64,000 nucleotides of DNA from an uncultured Saprospiraceae bacterium. GTDB lineage: Bacteria; Bacteroidota; Bacteroidia; Chitinophagales; Saprospiraceae. Below, piece by piece: positions 26,226 to 34,270 of the stretch (position 1 is its first letter; each line of letters starts with the position of its first letter). Where the stretch lies: assembly GCA_937981555.1 (NCBI GenBank), contig CALJOK010000014.1:166279-230278 (forward strand), read 5' to 3'. A model generated the notes under the pieces. The model was given only the letters and a program-made list of their open reading frames with translations. It ran no database searches and was not told the DNA's origin. The translations under genes were made by a program, and so were the position numbers.

Positions 26226-27242
26226 TTATCTTCGTTTCAATAATTGAGTTGCTTTTTTAGAACCCAACTTTTCAGCCTCTTTCCAGTCTTTTAAGAATCC
26301 ATTCTTTCCAGCTTTTTCTCTAGCGATACCTCGGTAAATATATTTATCAGCTTCAGAAATTCTATCTTTTCCTTCTTCGATATTTAATACTTGGTCAAAA
26401 GCATGGAAAGCAGTTTCATAATCTCCAGTTTCTAACAATGCTTTTCCGTAGTCAAACCAAACGGCTCTTTTAAAAGGAATATTTGGATTTCCTGGCTTGA
26501 AATTTCTTGCACAGAAAAATTTCAAATCAGGGATAGCACCTGCGTAATCTTTTATTGCAAAATGGCATTGCGCTTTGAAACGACGAGATTGCCAATATAT
26601 AGGTTGAAGAGGGATAGATGTTTTGACCGCTAAATCAAAGTCCTTAATTGCATTCGCCCAATTCTTATTCAGTTTTTCTACATTACCTCGACCAAAATAT
26701 GGTTCTGGATTACTTGGAGAAAAATCAATACTTTTAGTGAAATCATAAATAGCATCATCATAATTTTTCAATCTGAAATTGATAAATCCTCTACGCTCAT
26801 ATGCTTGTGCATGACGATCGTATTTCTCGATGGCTTTATTTAATGATTTAATTGCTTCATCTTCCTTCCCTTTTTTCTCCAATAATTCTCGCCCTTTCAA
26901 ATAAGCTTGAACTGCAGATCGATCACTTTTGGGTTCAATGATACCATGGTGTAGAATTTTTCCATTCTCAGTCATCCATGCAGTCATATTACCAGCTACT
27001 GCAAATTGAGCAACATATTCTAACATGCTGATCGTGTTCTTCCAACTTTTTTTAGTACCCTGAGTAATAAATCGAGGTACGGTGAGTGAGGCGGACTCCT
27101 CATCAAAGATTTCTTCTTCTTCAAGTAGAATGTCAAATTTGTAATAACTTTCTACTCTGTGTTGGTACATTTTTAATACCTTTTCATAACTTCTTGCGCT
27201 TCCAAATTCTAAGCGTCCGGTCCAAATTGTCTTGTAGGTCAT
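26226..27242 (-). CDS. Tetratricopeptide-repeat protein
   Basis: 338 residues. Residues 110-330 hold about five TPR units: EAIKSLNKAIEKYDRHAQAY, DDAIYDFTKSIDFSPSNPEPY, ANAIKDFDLAVKTS, GAIPDLKFFCARN and YETAFHAFDQVLN. The first 105 residues (MTYKTIWTGRLEFGSARSYE.., an alpha/beta region) match nothing I recognise. No signal peptide, so it is cytoplasmic. The role is unknown; TPRs imply protein binding. It has no close operon partner. Confidence 0.8.
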   Translation of the reverse strand: MTYKTIWTGRLEFGSARSYEKVLKMYQHRVESYYKFDILLEEEEIFDEESASLTVPRFITQGTKKSWKNTISMLEYVAQFAVAGNMTAWMTENGKILHHGIIEPKSDRSAVQAYLKGRELLEKKGKEDEAIKSLNKAIEKYDRHAQAYERRGFINFRLKNYDDAIYDFTKSIDFSPSNPEPYFGRGNVEKLNKNWANAIKDFDLAVKTSIPLQPIYWQSRRFKAQCHFAIKDYAGAIPDLKFFCARNFKPGNPNIPFKRAVWFDYGKALLETGDYETAFHAFDQVLNIEEGKDRISEADKYIYRGIAREKAGKNGFLKDWKEAEKLGSKKATQLLKRR

Positions 27243-27700
27243 CTTGCTGTCTGTTTGAGGAATTAACTAAAAAATGTTTTTAAAAGAATAAGATAGAAGA
27301 ACGATGCTACTTACTAGATAGTAACATAATTCAGACTGGTGTAGTTCCTCAAGATTTGTTAGTTCAATTTTTTTAAGACTTTTTTTAATTATCATTTCTC
27401 AGAACTAACTTATGTGCGAAGGCATAAAAACCTGTGCTACACGCAGTTTACTCATGTATGTGTCAATAAATTTAAATTTCTCGAAAATTGTATGAATGTT
27501 TTGCCCCAATGAATGGGCGAGTGTTGATGGGAAAATAACTAGTTTTCTAAGTCTAAAAGCAATTACAAAGTTATGCTAAAATCTTGGATTTTTCAATTAA
27601 TATTTGCATGTTTGCAGGCTTTTTTAGAAAATCGTCTGTGTAAATTTAAATTAAATAAATTTAATTTCATAATTCGTTGATAATCAATTGGAAATAAATT
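27243..27700. other. Large gene-free gap
   Basis: About 460 bases before the minus-strand TPR gene, and downstream of the minus-strand radical SAM gene. I found no tRNA cloverleaf, promoter consensus or coding frame on either strand. It has patches of higher GC around CCTGTGCTACACGCAG (27432-27447) and GCCCCAATGAATGGGC (27504-27519), the latter a GCCC/GGGC hairpin. Confidence 0.4.
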
Positions 27701-27703
27701 CAA

Positions 27704-27742
27704 AAAAAGTTACATTTTTATAAAAAAAATGTAACTTTTTTT
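27704..27742 (-). terminator. Terminator downstream of the radical SAM gene
   Basis: AAAAAAGTTACATTTTT and AAAAATGTAACTTTTTT form a long perfect stem immediately after the minus-strand stop at 27749. Confidence 0.88.
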
Positions 27743-27748
27743 ATAACG

Positions 27749-28771
27749 TTAAGCCCAAACTTTACATCCTTCGGTGCAATTAGTGCAAATATCTATCTGG
27801 TCTCGGCCTTTCAGTAAAGTTCTCCTAAAATCATAATATTCATCACTTTGCCATATTTCTTGGAATGTTAGGTTCTTTAAATCTCCCAAGCGATGTGTAG
27901 CATCTTTATCAAAACAGCAAGGCACGACCAATCCATCCCAGGTTATCACGCAACTATGCCATAGTTTCCAACAATGGTTAAGTAGTTCATTCTTGATGAT
28001 ATACTTCCCATCGTCTTGTTTTTTATACCGAGCATACTTTTCTATGGTAGGAATAAGTGGATTTCCATTTTCGTAATCATAGACTTGAGCGGTCTTTAAT
28101 TTAACTTCATCTACCCCTATTTCTTCTGCCAACCGGTAAATATCTGGAATCTGATGTTCATTAGGTTTGACGACTAAAAATTGAAAAATAATATGGGGTG
28201 TTTTTGATTTCATTTTCTTTTTCCACCTCACTATATTTTTTGCTCCTTCTAATACATTTTCTAACTTCCCTTCTTTTCGATAATTTTCATAAACCTCTTG
28301 CGTCGTTCCATCAACCGAGATAATCATCCGATCCAAACCTGACTCAATCGTTTTTTTCGCATTGGCATCATTTAGAAAATGACCATTGGTGGAAGTAATT
28401 GTATAAATTCCTCGGTCACTAGCATATTTTACCATATCTAAAAACTTCGGATTGATGTATGGCTCTCCTTGAAAATAAAAAATGAGATACATTAATTCAC
28501 GATGAAGTTCATCGATGGTTTTTCTAAAAAAATTTTCTTTCAAATTTCCAGTCGGACGTGAGAAGGCTCGAAGACCACTAGGGCACTCAGGGCATCGCAA
28601 ATTGCAAGCAGTAGTCGGTTCCATAGAAATGGTAAAAGGTAAACCCCATTGAATGGCTTTGCCTGTCCAACGAGTCAAATAAAAAGAAGACATCACTTTT
28701 ATGATATTCCAAATACGACGAGGACGAAGCTTAGAAATAAAATTGAGGGAATCATGCCAATATAAACTCAT
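27749..28771 (-). CDS. Radical SAM protein with SPASM-type C-terminal cluster domain
   Basis: 340 residues. The radical SAM cluster motif C-x3-C-x2-C is in TTACNLRCPECPSG. The TIM-barrel segments IFYFQGEPYINP, TSTNGHFL and IISVDGTTQEVY are typical. The C-terminal half has further cysteines (HCWKLWHSC, VVPCCFDKD, ICTNCTEGC) that fit SPASM auxiliary iron-sulfur clusters. Proteins of this layout modify peptides or small substrates. No precursor peptide gene is visible next to it, so the substrate is unknown. It has its own promoter and terminator. Confidence 0.88.
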   Translation of the reverse strand: MSLYWHDSLNFISKLRPRRIWNIIKVMSSFYLTRWTGKAIQWGLPFTISMEPTTACNLRCPECPSGLRAFSRPTGNLKENFFRKTIDELHRELMYLIFYFQGEPYINPKFLDMVKYASDRGIYTITSTNGHFLNDANAKKTIESGLDRMIISVDGTTQEVYENYRKEGKLENVLEGAKNIVRWKKKMKSKTPHIIFQFLVVKPNEHQIPDIYRLAEEIGVDEVKLKTAQVYDYENGNPLIPTIEKYARYKKQDDGKYIIKNELLNHCWKLWHSCVITWDGLVVPCCFDKDATHRLGDLKNLTFQEIWQSDEYYDFRRTLLKGRDQIDICTNCTEGCKVWA

Positions 28772-28794
28772 GCAATGTTTGTTTTTTTAGGAAT

Positions 28795-28802
28795 CAAAGG
28801 TA
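28795..28802 (-). promoter_or_regulatory. -7 box of the radical SAM gene
   Basis: On the minus strand this reads TACCTTTG, 23 bases before the ATG. A weak TTTA at about 20 bp upstream may serve as -33. Confidence 0.55.
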
Positions 28803-29073
28803 ATGGAAAAAATGGCTTTCGATAAATTCTAGCTTGTCATTCGAAATAGTAATAAGTTCCAAACTTTTTCTGAAAAATCAATTATTATCTGTTACAGAAA
28901 GACAACTTGATATTAAATTCATTTTTGAATTCAAATAATATCTCTTCTTTTAGATACTAATAACCAATTGGTTACACTATTTGTTTTTTTTTAATATAAA
29001 AAAAATGATTTAAGAAGTCAAAATGACGTGTCACACTAACTGTGAACATATGATTGATTTATGAAAATTGTAG
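28803..29073. other. Divergent intergenic region
   Basis: Part of a 357-base gap between divergent genes. It contains AT-rich runs but no gene or clear operator. The promoters at its two ends are listed separately. Confidence 0.4.
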
Positions 29074-29105
29074 ATTGTGTCCCGTATTTATTTCCCATAT
29101 ATTTG
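29074..29105 (+). promoter_or_regulatory. Promoter of the small exported protein gene
   Basis: -33 ATTG at 29074-29077, a 20 bp spacer, and -7 TATATTTG at 29098-29105, an exact consensus. The predicted leader is about 18 bases. Confidence 0.7.
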
Positions 29106-29128
29106 AATCAACAAACACACAATAGGAT

Positions 29129-29527
29129 ATGAGAATACTTACACTTTGTATTTTTTTTTCCTCCCTGATTTTTCCTCCTTCCCAAAATCTAAAAACAGTA
29201 TCCCAATTTTTTTCAGTTCATAATTTGACCACTTCATTGATTACTCAATTGGATGGAGAAGTTGAATTTGTGCAATGGGAAAAAGATGAGTTATTAGTAG
29301 AGACATCAATAATAGATAAATCTGGAAATTCATCAGATTACACCTTAAGTTATGTCATCAATAAAAATAATTTTGAATTAGATTGTTCTTTGATTGGTGA
29401 TGCAAGAACTTTGCTCTTGACTTCAAAAAAGATCAACAATACGATTTTTTCAAAGGGACAAAAATATCAAACTAAAAAGACATTTAAGATATACATTCCA
29501 AAAAGATTGCATTTTGCAATTCAGTAA
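29129..29527 (+). CDS. Small exported protein of unknown function
   Basis: 132 residues with a signal-like hydrophobic N terminus (ILTLCIFFSSLIFPPS). The body FSVHNLTTSLITQLDGEVEFVQWEKDELLVET resembles the first strands of DUF4097-type beta-helix proteins, which read 'x-G-x-V-x-V-x-x-W-x-x-x-x-V', but it stops after about 110 residues, so it is a short version or only loosely related. A good promoter lies directly upstream, which supports a real gene. The role is unknown. Confidence 0.65.
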   Translation: MRILTLCIFFSSLIFPPSQNLKTVSQFFSVHNLTTSLITQLDGEVEFVQWEKDELLVETSIIDKSGNSSDYTLSYVINKNNFELDCSLIGDARTLLLTSKKINNTIFSKGQKYQTKKTFKIYIPKRLHFAIQ

Positions 29528-29635
29528 TTTTTGAAAATTACGAGTTTGGAAAAAGATAAACTTCTGACCTAGAGAGGAGCTGTTCATAAATATGTGAATC
29601 AGTTCCTTTCTTACATTTACACAAGTTCCTTTTAT

Positions 29636-29680
29636 AAAAAAAGCACTTTGTAAATGTATTGTTACAAAGTGCTTTTTTAA
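29636..29680 (-). terminator. Terminator downstream of cysS (usable in both directions)
   Basis: AAAAAAGCACTTTGTAA and TTACAAAGTGCTTTTTT form a 17 bp perfect stem between the convergent genes at 29129 and 29698. Confidence 0.93.
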
Positions 29681-29697
29681 TTTAAACTTTTATATAG

Positions 29698-31188
29698 TTA
29701 ACTCTTACTCCAAGTCGTTCCATCTTTCCCATCTTTGACTTGAATTTCTAATTCTTTGAGTGAATCTCTAATTTTATCAGAAGTTTCCCAATCTTTATTT
29801 TCGCGAGCACTTTGTCGTAGTTCGATAATGAGTTGCATCAATCCATCTGCGATTTCATCTCCGCCATCGTTGCCAGCTTCTTCATCCAATAATCCAAAAA
29901 TAGTATAAATGAAAGTATGGAAAGTCGTTTTTAATCGCTCCAAAGTTTCAGTTGTAAGATCATTGTTAGAAAGGTGTCCCGCACTCAAACTATTTATTTT
30001 ACTCACTAGTTCGAATAGTCGAGCCATTGCCATTGGAGTATTGAAATCATCACTCATTTGTTGGAAAGCTTTGTCCATCAAATCATTGATTTCAGTATCC
30101 AATTCTGACACAGCTCCATTGGTAGCTTCCATCTTTTGTAATAAAGCATTGGCTTCCATAAGTCGACGATATCCTTTCTCTGCATCTTGCAATCCTTTGT
30201 CCGTAATATCTAAAGTACTTCCATAGTGTGCTTGAAGCATGAAAAATTTAACCACCATCGGACTGTAAGCTTTCGTGATATGTGGACTGTTACCTGAAAA
30301 AAGTTGTTGAGGTGTGATCGTATTTCCATCACTCTTTGACATTTTTCTACCATTCATTTCGAGCATGTTGGTATGAATCCAATAGTTCGAAGGTTGGCAA
30401 CCACATGCACCATGATTTTGTGCAATTTCATTTTCATGATGTGGAAACTTCAAATCATTTCCACCTCCGTGGATGTCAAAAGTTTTTCCTAAATATTTTG
30501 TACTCATCGCAGAACACTCCAAATGCCATCCTGGAAATCCAACTGACCAAGGAGAGTTCCATCTTAATATATGCTCATCAGATGCTTTCATCCAAATCGC
30601 AAAATCAGAAGGATGTTTTTTCTCACTTTGATTTTTTAAATTATCACGAGTTTCTACGAGTAAGTCTTCTATTTTTCGACCTGATAATTTTCCATAAACT
30701 TTTTGCTCTTCCGCAAATTTGATGGTATCAAAATAAACAGAACCATTTGCTTCGTAAGCCAAACCATTATCAATGATTTGTTGAACCATGTCGATTTGTT
30801 CGATGATGTGAGCTGTTGCTCGTGGTTCGATATTAGGAGGCAAAGTGTTAAATACTTTCATCATATCATGAAAACCAACTGTATATTTTTGGGCAACTTC
30901 CATTGGTTCTAATTTGGCCAATTTTGCCCCTTTCGACATCTTATCTTCTCCTTCGTCTGTCAAGTGTCCAACATCGGTAATGTTCCGAACATAGCGAACT
31001 TGATACCCCAAGTGCATTAAATATCTATAGATCACATCAAAGCTTACAAAAGTTCGGCAATTGCCAATGTGCACATCGCTGTAAACCGTAGGGCCACAAA
31101 CGTACATGCCAATAAAACCATCAGTAATCGGTTGGAAAAGTTCTTTTTGTCTAGTTAGACTGTTTTGAATGTAAAGCTCATTTTTCAT
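29698..31188 (-). CDS. cysS: Cysteinyl-tRNA synthetase
   Basis: 496 residues. Class I motifs: the HIGH-type site as HIGN in YSDVHIGNCRTF, and KMSKS in NGRKMSKSDGN. The zinc-binding region includes C in YVCGPTVYSD and the WHLECSAMS and FPHHENEIAQ stretches. It charges tRNA-Cys. On the minus strand a TAATTTTG box ends only four bases before the ATG, so the mRNA may have almost no leader. It is transcribed alone and convergent with the 29129 gene. Confidence 0.97.
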   Translation of the reverse strand: MKNELYIQNSLTRQKELFQPITDGFIGMYVCGPTVYSDVHIGNCRTFVSFDVIYRYLMHLGYQVRYVRNITDVGHLTDEGEDKMSKGAKLAKLEPMEVAQKYTVGFHDMMKVFNTLPPNIEPRATAHIIEQIDMVQQIIDNGLAYEANGSVYFDTIKFAEEQKVYGKLSGRKIEDLLVETRDNLKNQSEKKHPSDFAIWMKASDEHILRWNSPWSVGFPGWHLECSAMSTKYLGKTFDIHGGGNDLKFPHHENEIAQNHGACGCQPSNYWIHTNMLEMNGRKMSKSDGNTITPQQLFSGNSPHITKAYSPMVVKFFMLQAHYGSTLDITDKGLQDAEKGYRRLMEANALLQKMEATNGAVSELDTEINDLMDKAFQQMSDDFNTPMAMARLFELVSKINSLSAGHLSNNDLTTETLERLKTTFHTFIYTIFGLLDEEAGNDGGDEIADGLMQLIIELRQSARENKDWETSDKIRDSLKELEIQVKDGKDGTTWSKS

Positions 31189-31192
31189 GCGG

Positions 31193-31200
31193 CAAAATTA
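31193..31200 (-). promoter_or_regulatory. -7 box directly before the cysS start codon
   Basis: The minus strand reads TAATTTTG CCGC ATG, a full TAnnTTTG match. No good TTTG is found 19-20 bases upstream. Confidence 0.5.
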
Positions 31201-31263
31201 CATATTTCGTTTTAAAAAAAAATGTCATGTAGTATTATTTCTTAATGTTTTTCAAAGAAGTTT

Positions 31264-32316
31264 TCAAAAAGAAATTTTACATATAACTGGAAAATGATCA
31301 GAATAGTTCTCTTTTAAAATTTCGTGACTTTGCACTTTTACTTTTTCATGTGTCAAGATGTAGTCAATGCGAAGTGCAGGAATACTTCCCGCATAAGTAG
31401 TGCCAAATCCCGATCCTTTATCTTTGAAAGAGTCATTCAATTTTTTGGTTAAAAGATGATAAGTATAAGATTGTGGTGTATCATTAAAATCACCACAAAC
31501 GATAACTGGATGAGGACAAGTTGCTATATGATTTGCTACTTTTTGAGCCTGCTCAGCTCGAAGTTTTGCGTAGTGTTTGAATTTTCCCATCATACCCTTG
31601 ATGTCTTTGAGGGTTTCTCTTTTTGTCAAATCTCCTTCTTGTCTGACTTTATCGGCAATACCTGAAACTTGATTGGATTGGAAATGAATACTGTACACCC
31701 GTATTTTTTTTTCATTGATAATTAAATCTGCCCAAGAGCATGAATTGGTAATTGTTCCAAAATTTATTCCTCCGGAATTTATTATTGGATATTTAGAAAA
31801 AATAAAAGTACCATTTGGATTATAGGAATGGACGAAAGGAAAATTGAATCTTTCTTTGATAAACTTAGAGTTGAATTTGGTAGTCTCTTGAGTGCAAAGA
31901 ATTTGAATTTCTTCTCCTCGTTTTAAAAAATGAATAAAATCATTTTCTTGTTGTATTCTTTTTTCTGATCCTTTTCTTCCAATTCTAACTTCTGCCAAAT
32001 TTTTTACGTTATAACTTCCTATGGTAAATAACTTTTCGGTTTTTATTTTTTTTGAAAAATTCAATCCAACAAAACTGGTCACATGTCCCCATCCTAAAAT
32101 GATGCAACCCAAAGAAAGAAATAAGTATTTCTTTTTTCTAAAAAGCCAAAAAATAACCATGATGATATTACTCAACAATAACCAAGGATAGATCAAACCA
32201 AAAAATGAGAATTGCCAGAATCGACTAGGATTGATATAAGGGGAGAGGTAAGCAAAGAAAGTTGCAAAAATGACTAACACATTAACCCACCGCATAAATT
32301 TTTCGAATCTGCCCAC
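31264..32316 (-). CDS. Endonuclease/exonuclease/phosphatase-family membrane protein
   Basis: 350 residues. Three hydrophobic helices in the first 90 residues are followed by an EEP fold: IGSYNVKNL (metal Asn), CTQETTKF (metal Glu), VYSIHFQSN, VCGDFNDTPQS (catalytic D-x-N), RIDYILTHEKV and YSDHFPV (D-H pair). All catalytic positions are present. The active domain probably faces the periplasm. Substrate unknown; related proteins cleave nucleic acids, phosphoinositides or sphingomyelin. It lies 47 bases after the rhomboid gene at 32364 in the same direction and is commonly next to rhomboids in Bacteroidota. Confidence 0.88.
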   Translation of the reverse strand: MGRFEKFMRWVNVLVIFATFFAYLSPYINPSRFWQFSFFGLIYPWLLLSNIIMVIFWLFRKKKYLFLSLGCIILGWGHVTSFVGLNFSKKIKTEKLFTIGSYNVKNLAEVRIGRKGSEKRIQQENDFIHFLKRGEEIQILCTQETTKFNSKFIKERFNFPFVHSYNPNGTFIFSKYPIINSGGINFGTITNSCSWADLIINEKKIRVYSIHFQSNQVSGIADKVRQEGDLTKRETLKDIKGMMGKFKHYAKLRAEQAQKVANHIATCPHPVIVCGDFNDTPQSYTYHLLTKKLNDSFKDKGSGFGTTYAGSIPALRIDYILTHEKVKVQSHEILKENYSDHFPVICKISF

Positions 32317-32363
32317 AATGTTAGTTTTTGAAATAAATGAGAGGCGGTCGTCAACCGACTTTC

Positions 32364-33335
32364 CTACTTTTTACTTGCGTTGAATAAAAATTCTTTTTCT
32401 TCTTCAGACAAACTTTCGTAACCTGATTTTTTAATTTTTTCCAAAATAGCATCCACTCGTTCTTGGTGAGGCAAATCATTATTGTCTGATTTAGCATTGC
32501 CACGACTTCTTCCAAATCCACCCATAGAAGATCGAGATTTAGAAACAGGTTTACTTTTTGGATTTTTATATTCTACGCGAAGTTTATTTTTTTTGCCAGT
32601 AAAGAATCCAAAAATATTTTGGAAAAATGATTGGAAGGCATTGATGATATTATTGACTGGACCAGACATGTCGAAGCCACCGGATCTTAATTGGTAGATA
32701 TAAAACCAACCAAATAATGCGCCTCCAAGATGAGCAAAGGCACCTCCTGTATTACTTACATTAGCGATAGAAATCAAATTTAGAAAAAGCAAAACTGCAA
32801 CAACGTATTTTAATTTGACATCACCAATAAATAATAATCGCATGATGTAATCAGGAGCAATAATGGCAGAGGCAAGTACAATTCCATTGACTGCTCCAGA
32901 AGCTCCTAATGCAAAACTAGTATCTCCATAAATCAATGCATCACTTAAATAAAATGCGACTCCTCCAACAAGACCACTCAGTAAATATAATGGCACAACA
33001 TGATGATCTCCAATAAAGCCGCCAACAATTTTTCCAAACCAATATAGAAATAACATATTCCACACGATATGCCAAAATCCCTCGTGCAAGAACATACTTG
33101 TAATTGGAATCCATGGATGAGTTAATAAGAACCATCCATCAGAAGACATACAGAAAAGGTGAAGGAAATCTTGAAATCCATTTTCGAAAGGAGAGATGCC
33201 TGGGTAAGTAATTGCAAATCCTAATTTCACTAAATTGATTACCACAAATACCGCCACATTAATTATAATCAACCGTGTGATCATATTTCCTGAACTAAAC
33301 TCTCTTTTTAAATCGTCCCAAATGGAGGTAACCAT
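32364..33335 (-). CDS. Rhomboid-family intramembrane serine protease, long form
   Basis: 323 residues. Rhomboid signatures: HEGFWHIVWNMLFL in TM2, the serine motif GASGAVNGIV in TM4, and the catalytic His in AHLGGALFGW in TM6. A cytoplasmic tail of about 100 residues (rich in K, S and G) ends with DAILEKIKKSGYESLSEEEKEFLFNASKK, a small helical module often found after Bacteroidota rhomboids. It cuts membrane-spanning substrates; targets are unknown. It follows the second rhomboid at 33490 by about 155 bases. Confidence 0.93.
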   Translation of the reverse strand: MVTSIWDDLKREFSSGNMITRLIIINVAVFVVINLVKLGFAITYPGISPFENGFQDFLHLFCMSSDGWFLLTHPWIPITSMFLHEGFWHIVWNMLFLYWFGKIVGGFIGDHHVVPLYLLSGLVGGVAFYLSDALIYGDTSFALGASGAVNGIVLASAIIAPDYIMRLLFIGDVKLKYVVAVLLFLNLISIANVSNTGGAFAHLGGALFGWFYIYQLRSGGFDMSGPVNNIINAFQSFFQNIFGFFTGKKNKLRVEYKNPKSKPVSKSRSSMGGFGRSRGNAKSDNNDLPHQERVDAILEKIKKSGYESLSEEEKEFLFNASKK

Positions 33336-33489
33336 AATTAATTAAAATTTTAATTTTTTTAAACGTCTGCAAATTTAAACACTTGACGAAAATATAACAA
33401 ATGTATTTTCAATTGACTATTTTTTTCAAGGAACACTTTTATTTAAACAACTATTTTGTGAATGAGTTGCATTTTGTCAAAAAAACAAA

Positions 33490-34101
33490 TTAAAACCTTG
33501 AACCGAATTTGTTCCAATATTGAATTAAAAGAAATCCGAATAATGCTCCCCCAAGGTGAGCAAAATGGGCAATGCCTGTACCACTTGAAAAAAGTCCTAA
33601 TCCCAAATCAAGCGCGATGTAACCAATAGTTAATTGTTTCGCGGTCAAAGTGATTGGAGGAAAAAGTAATCTCATTTTTTGATTTGGAAAATTATAACCA
33701 AATCCAACAAGAGTTCCCATTACTGCACCTGAAGCACCTAATACTAATCCTGGCCTGCCACCATTTTGAATTTCAATATAATTGACAATTACATGAAGGG
33801 CAAGTGCTCCAAGTCCTGCGAAGAGATAGAAGAATAAAAACTTTTTCGGTCCCCAAGTCATTTCCAATGGAGGTCCAAGAAATGCTAACATCACCATATT
33901 AAAGAGGATGTGCATAATTGATCCATGCATGAACATGTGAGTGACGATTTGTAAAGGTTGAAAACCAATACCATCGTAATTTGCTCCAGGGTAATGAAAT
34001 ATCAACCAACCACTTATTTGAGGCATGATCATCATCGTAGCGATAAATATTATCACATTTATAATGATTAAATTTTTGACGACATCCGTTAATCGCATCA
34101 T
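33490..34101 (-). CDS. Rhomboid-family intramembrane serine protease, short form
   Basis: 203 residues, a minimal six-helix rhomboid. HMFMHGSIMHILFNMVML carries the TM2 H-x3-H-x3-N pattern, the nucleophile is in LGASGAVMGTL, and the catalytic His is in HFAHLGGALFGF. No cytoplasmic tail. It forms a tandem pair with the longer rhomboid downstream and is probably cotranscribed with it and the EEP gene. In many Bacteroidota the pair follows mutL; here mutL lies about 34 kb away. Confidence 0.92.
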   Translation of the reverse strand: MMRLTDVVKNLIIINVIIFIATMMIMPQISGWLIFHYPGANYDGIGFQPLQIVTHMFMHGSIMHILFNMVMLAFLGPPLEMTWGPKKFLFFYLFAGLGALALHVIVNYIEIQNGGRPGLVLGASGAVMGTLVGFGYNFPNQKMRLLFPPITLTAKQLTIGYIALDLGLGLFSSGTGIAHFAHLGGALFGFLLIQYWNKFGSRF

Positions 34102-34140
34102 ATCTTTTACAAAACTTTTTTTTTACAAAAATGAAGTGAA

Positions 34141-34270
34141 AGGTAATCATTTTTGGGAAAAATGAGGAAGGTATTTCGACGAGGAAAGGAATCCAGCGGT
34201 CGAGGATTATAGAAGTCCCTGACTCTCGACCGAGAGTGCAGCGACTAACCTCACACCTGACTCCTTTTAC
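34141..34270. other. GC-rich gap with inverted repeat, possible rearrangement junction
   Basis: An unusually GC-rich patch for this window holds CGGTCGAG at 34198-34205 and its inverse CTCGACCG at 34224-34231, roughly 18 bases apart. The right end (ACCTGACTCCTTTTACTT) resembles the tail of the DNA at 11266-11280 (TCTGACTCCTTACTTTT). No gene is seen. Confidence 0.4.

Noticed and set aside
27243..27748. tRNA or regulatory RNA in the large gap
   Set aside because: No cloverleaf, T-loop consensus or transcript signals on either strand; only a short GCCC/GGGC hairpin.
30336..30912. Plus-strand open frames opposite cysS
   Set aside because: The minus-strand frame is unambiguous CysRS with all motifs; the opposite frames are by-products.
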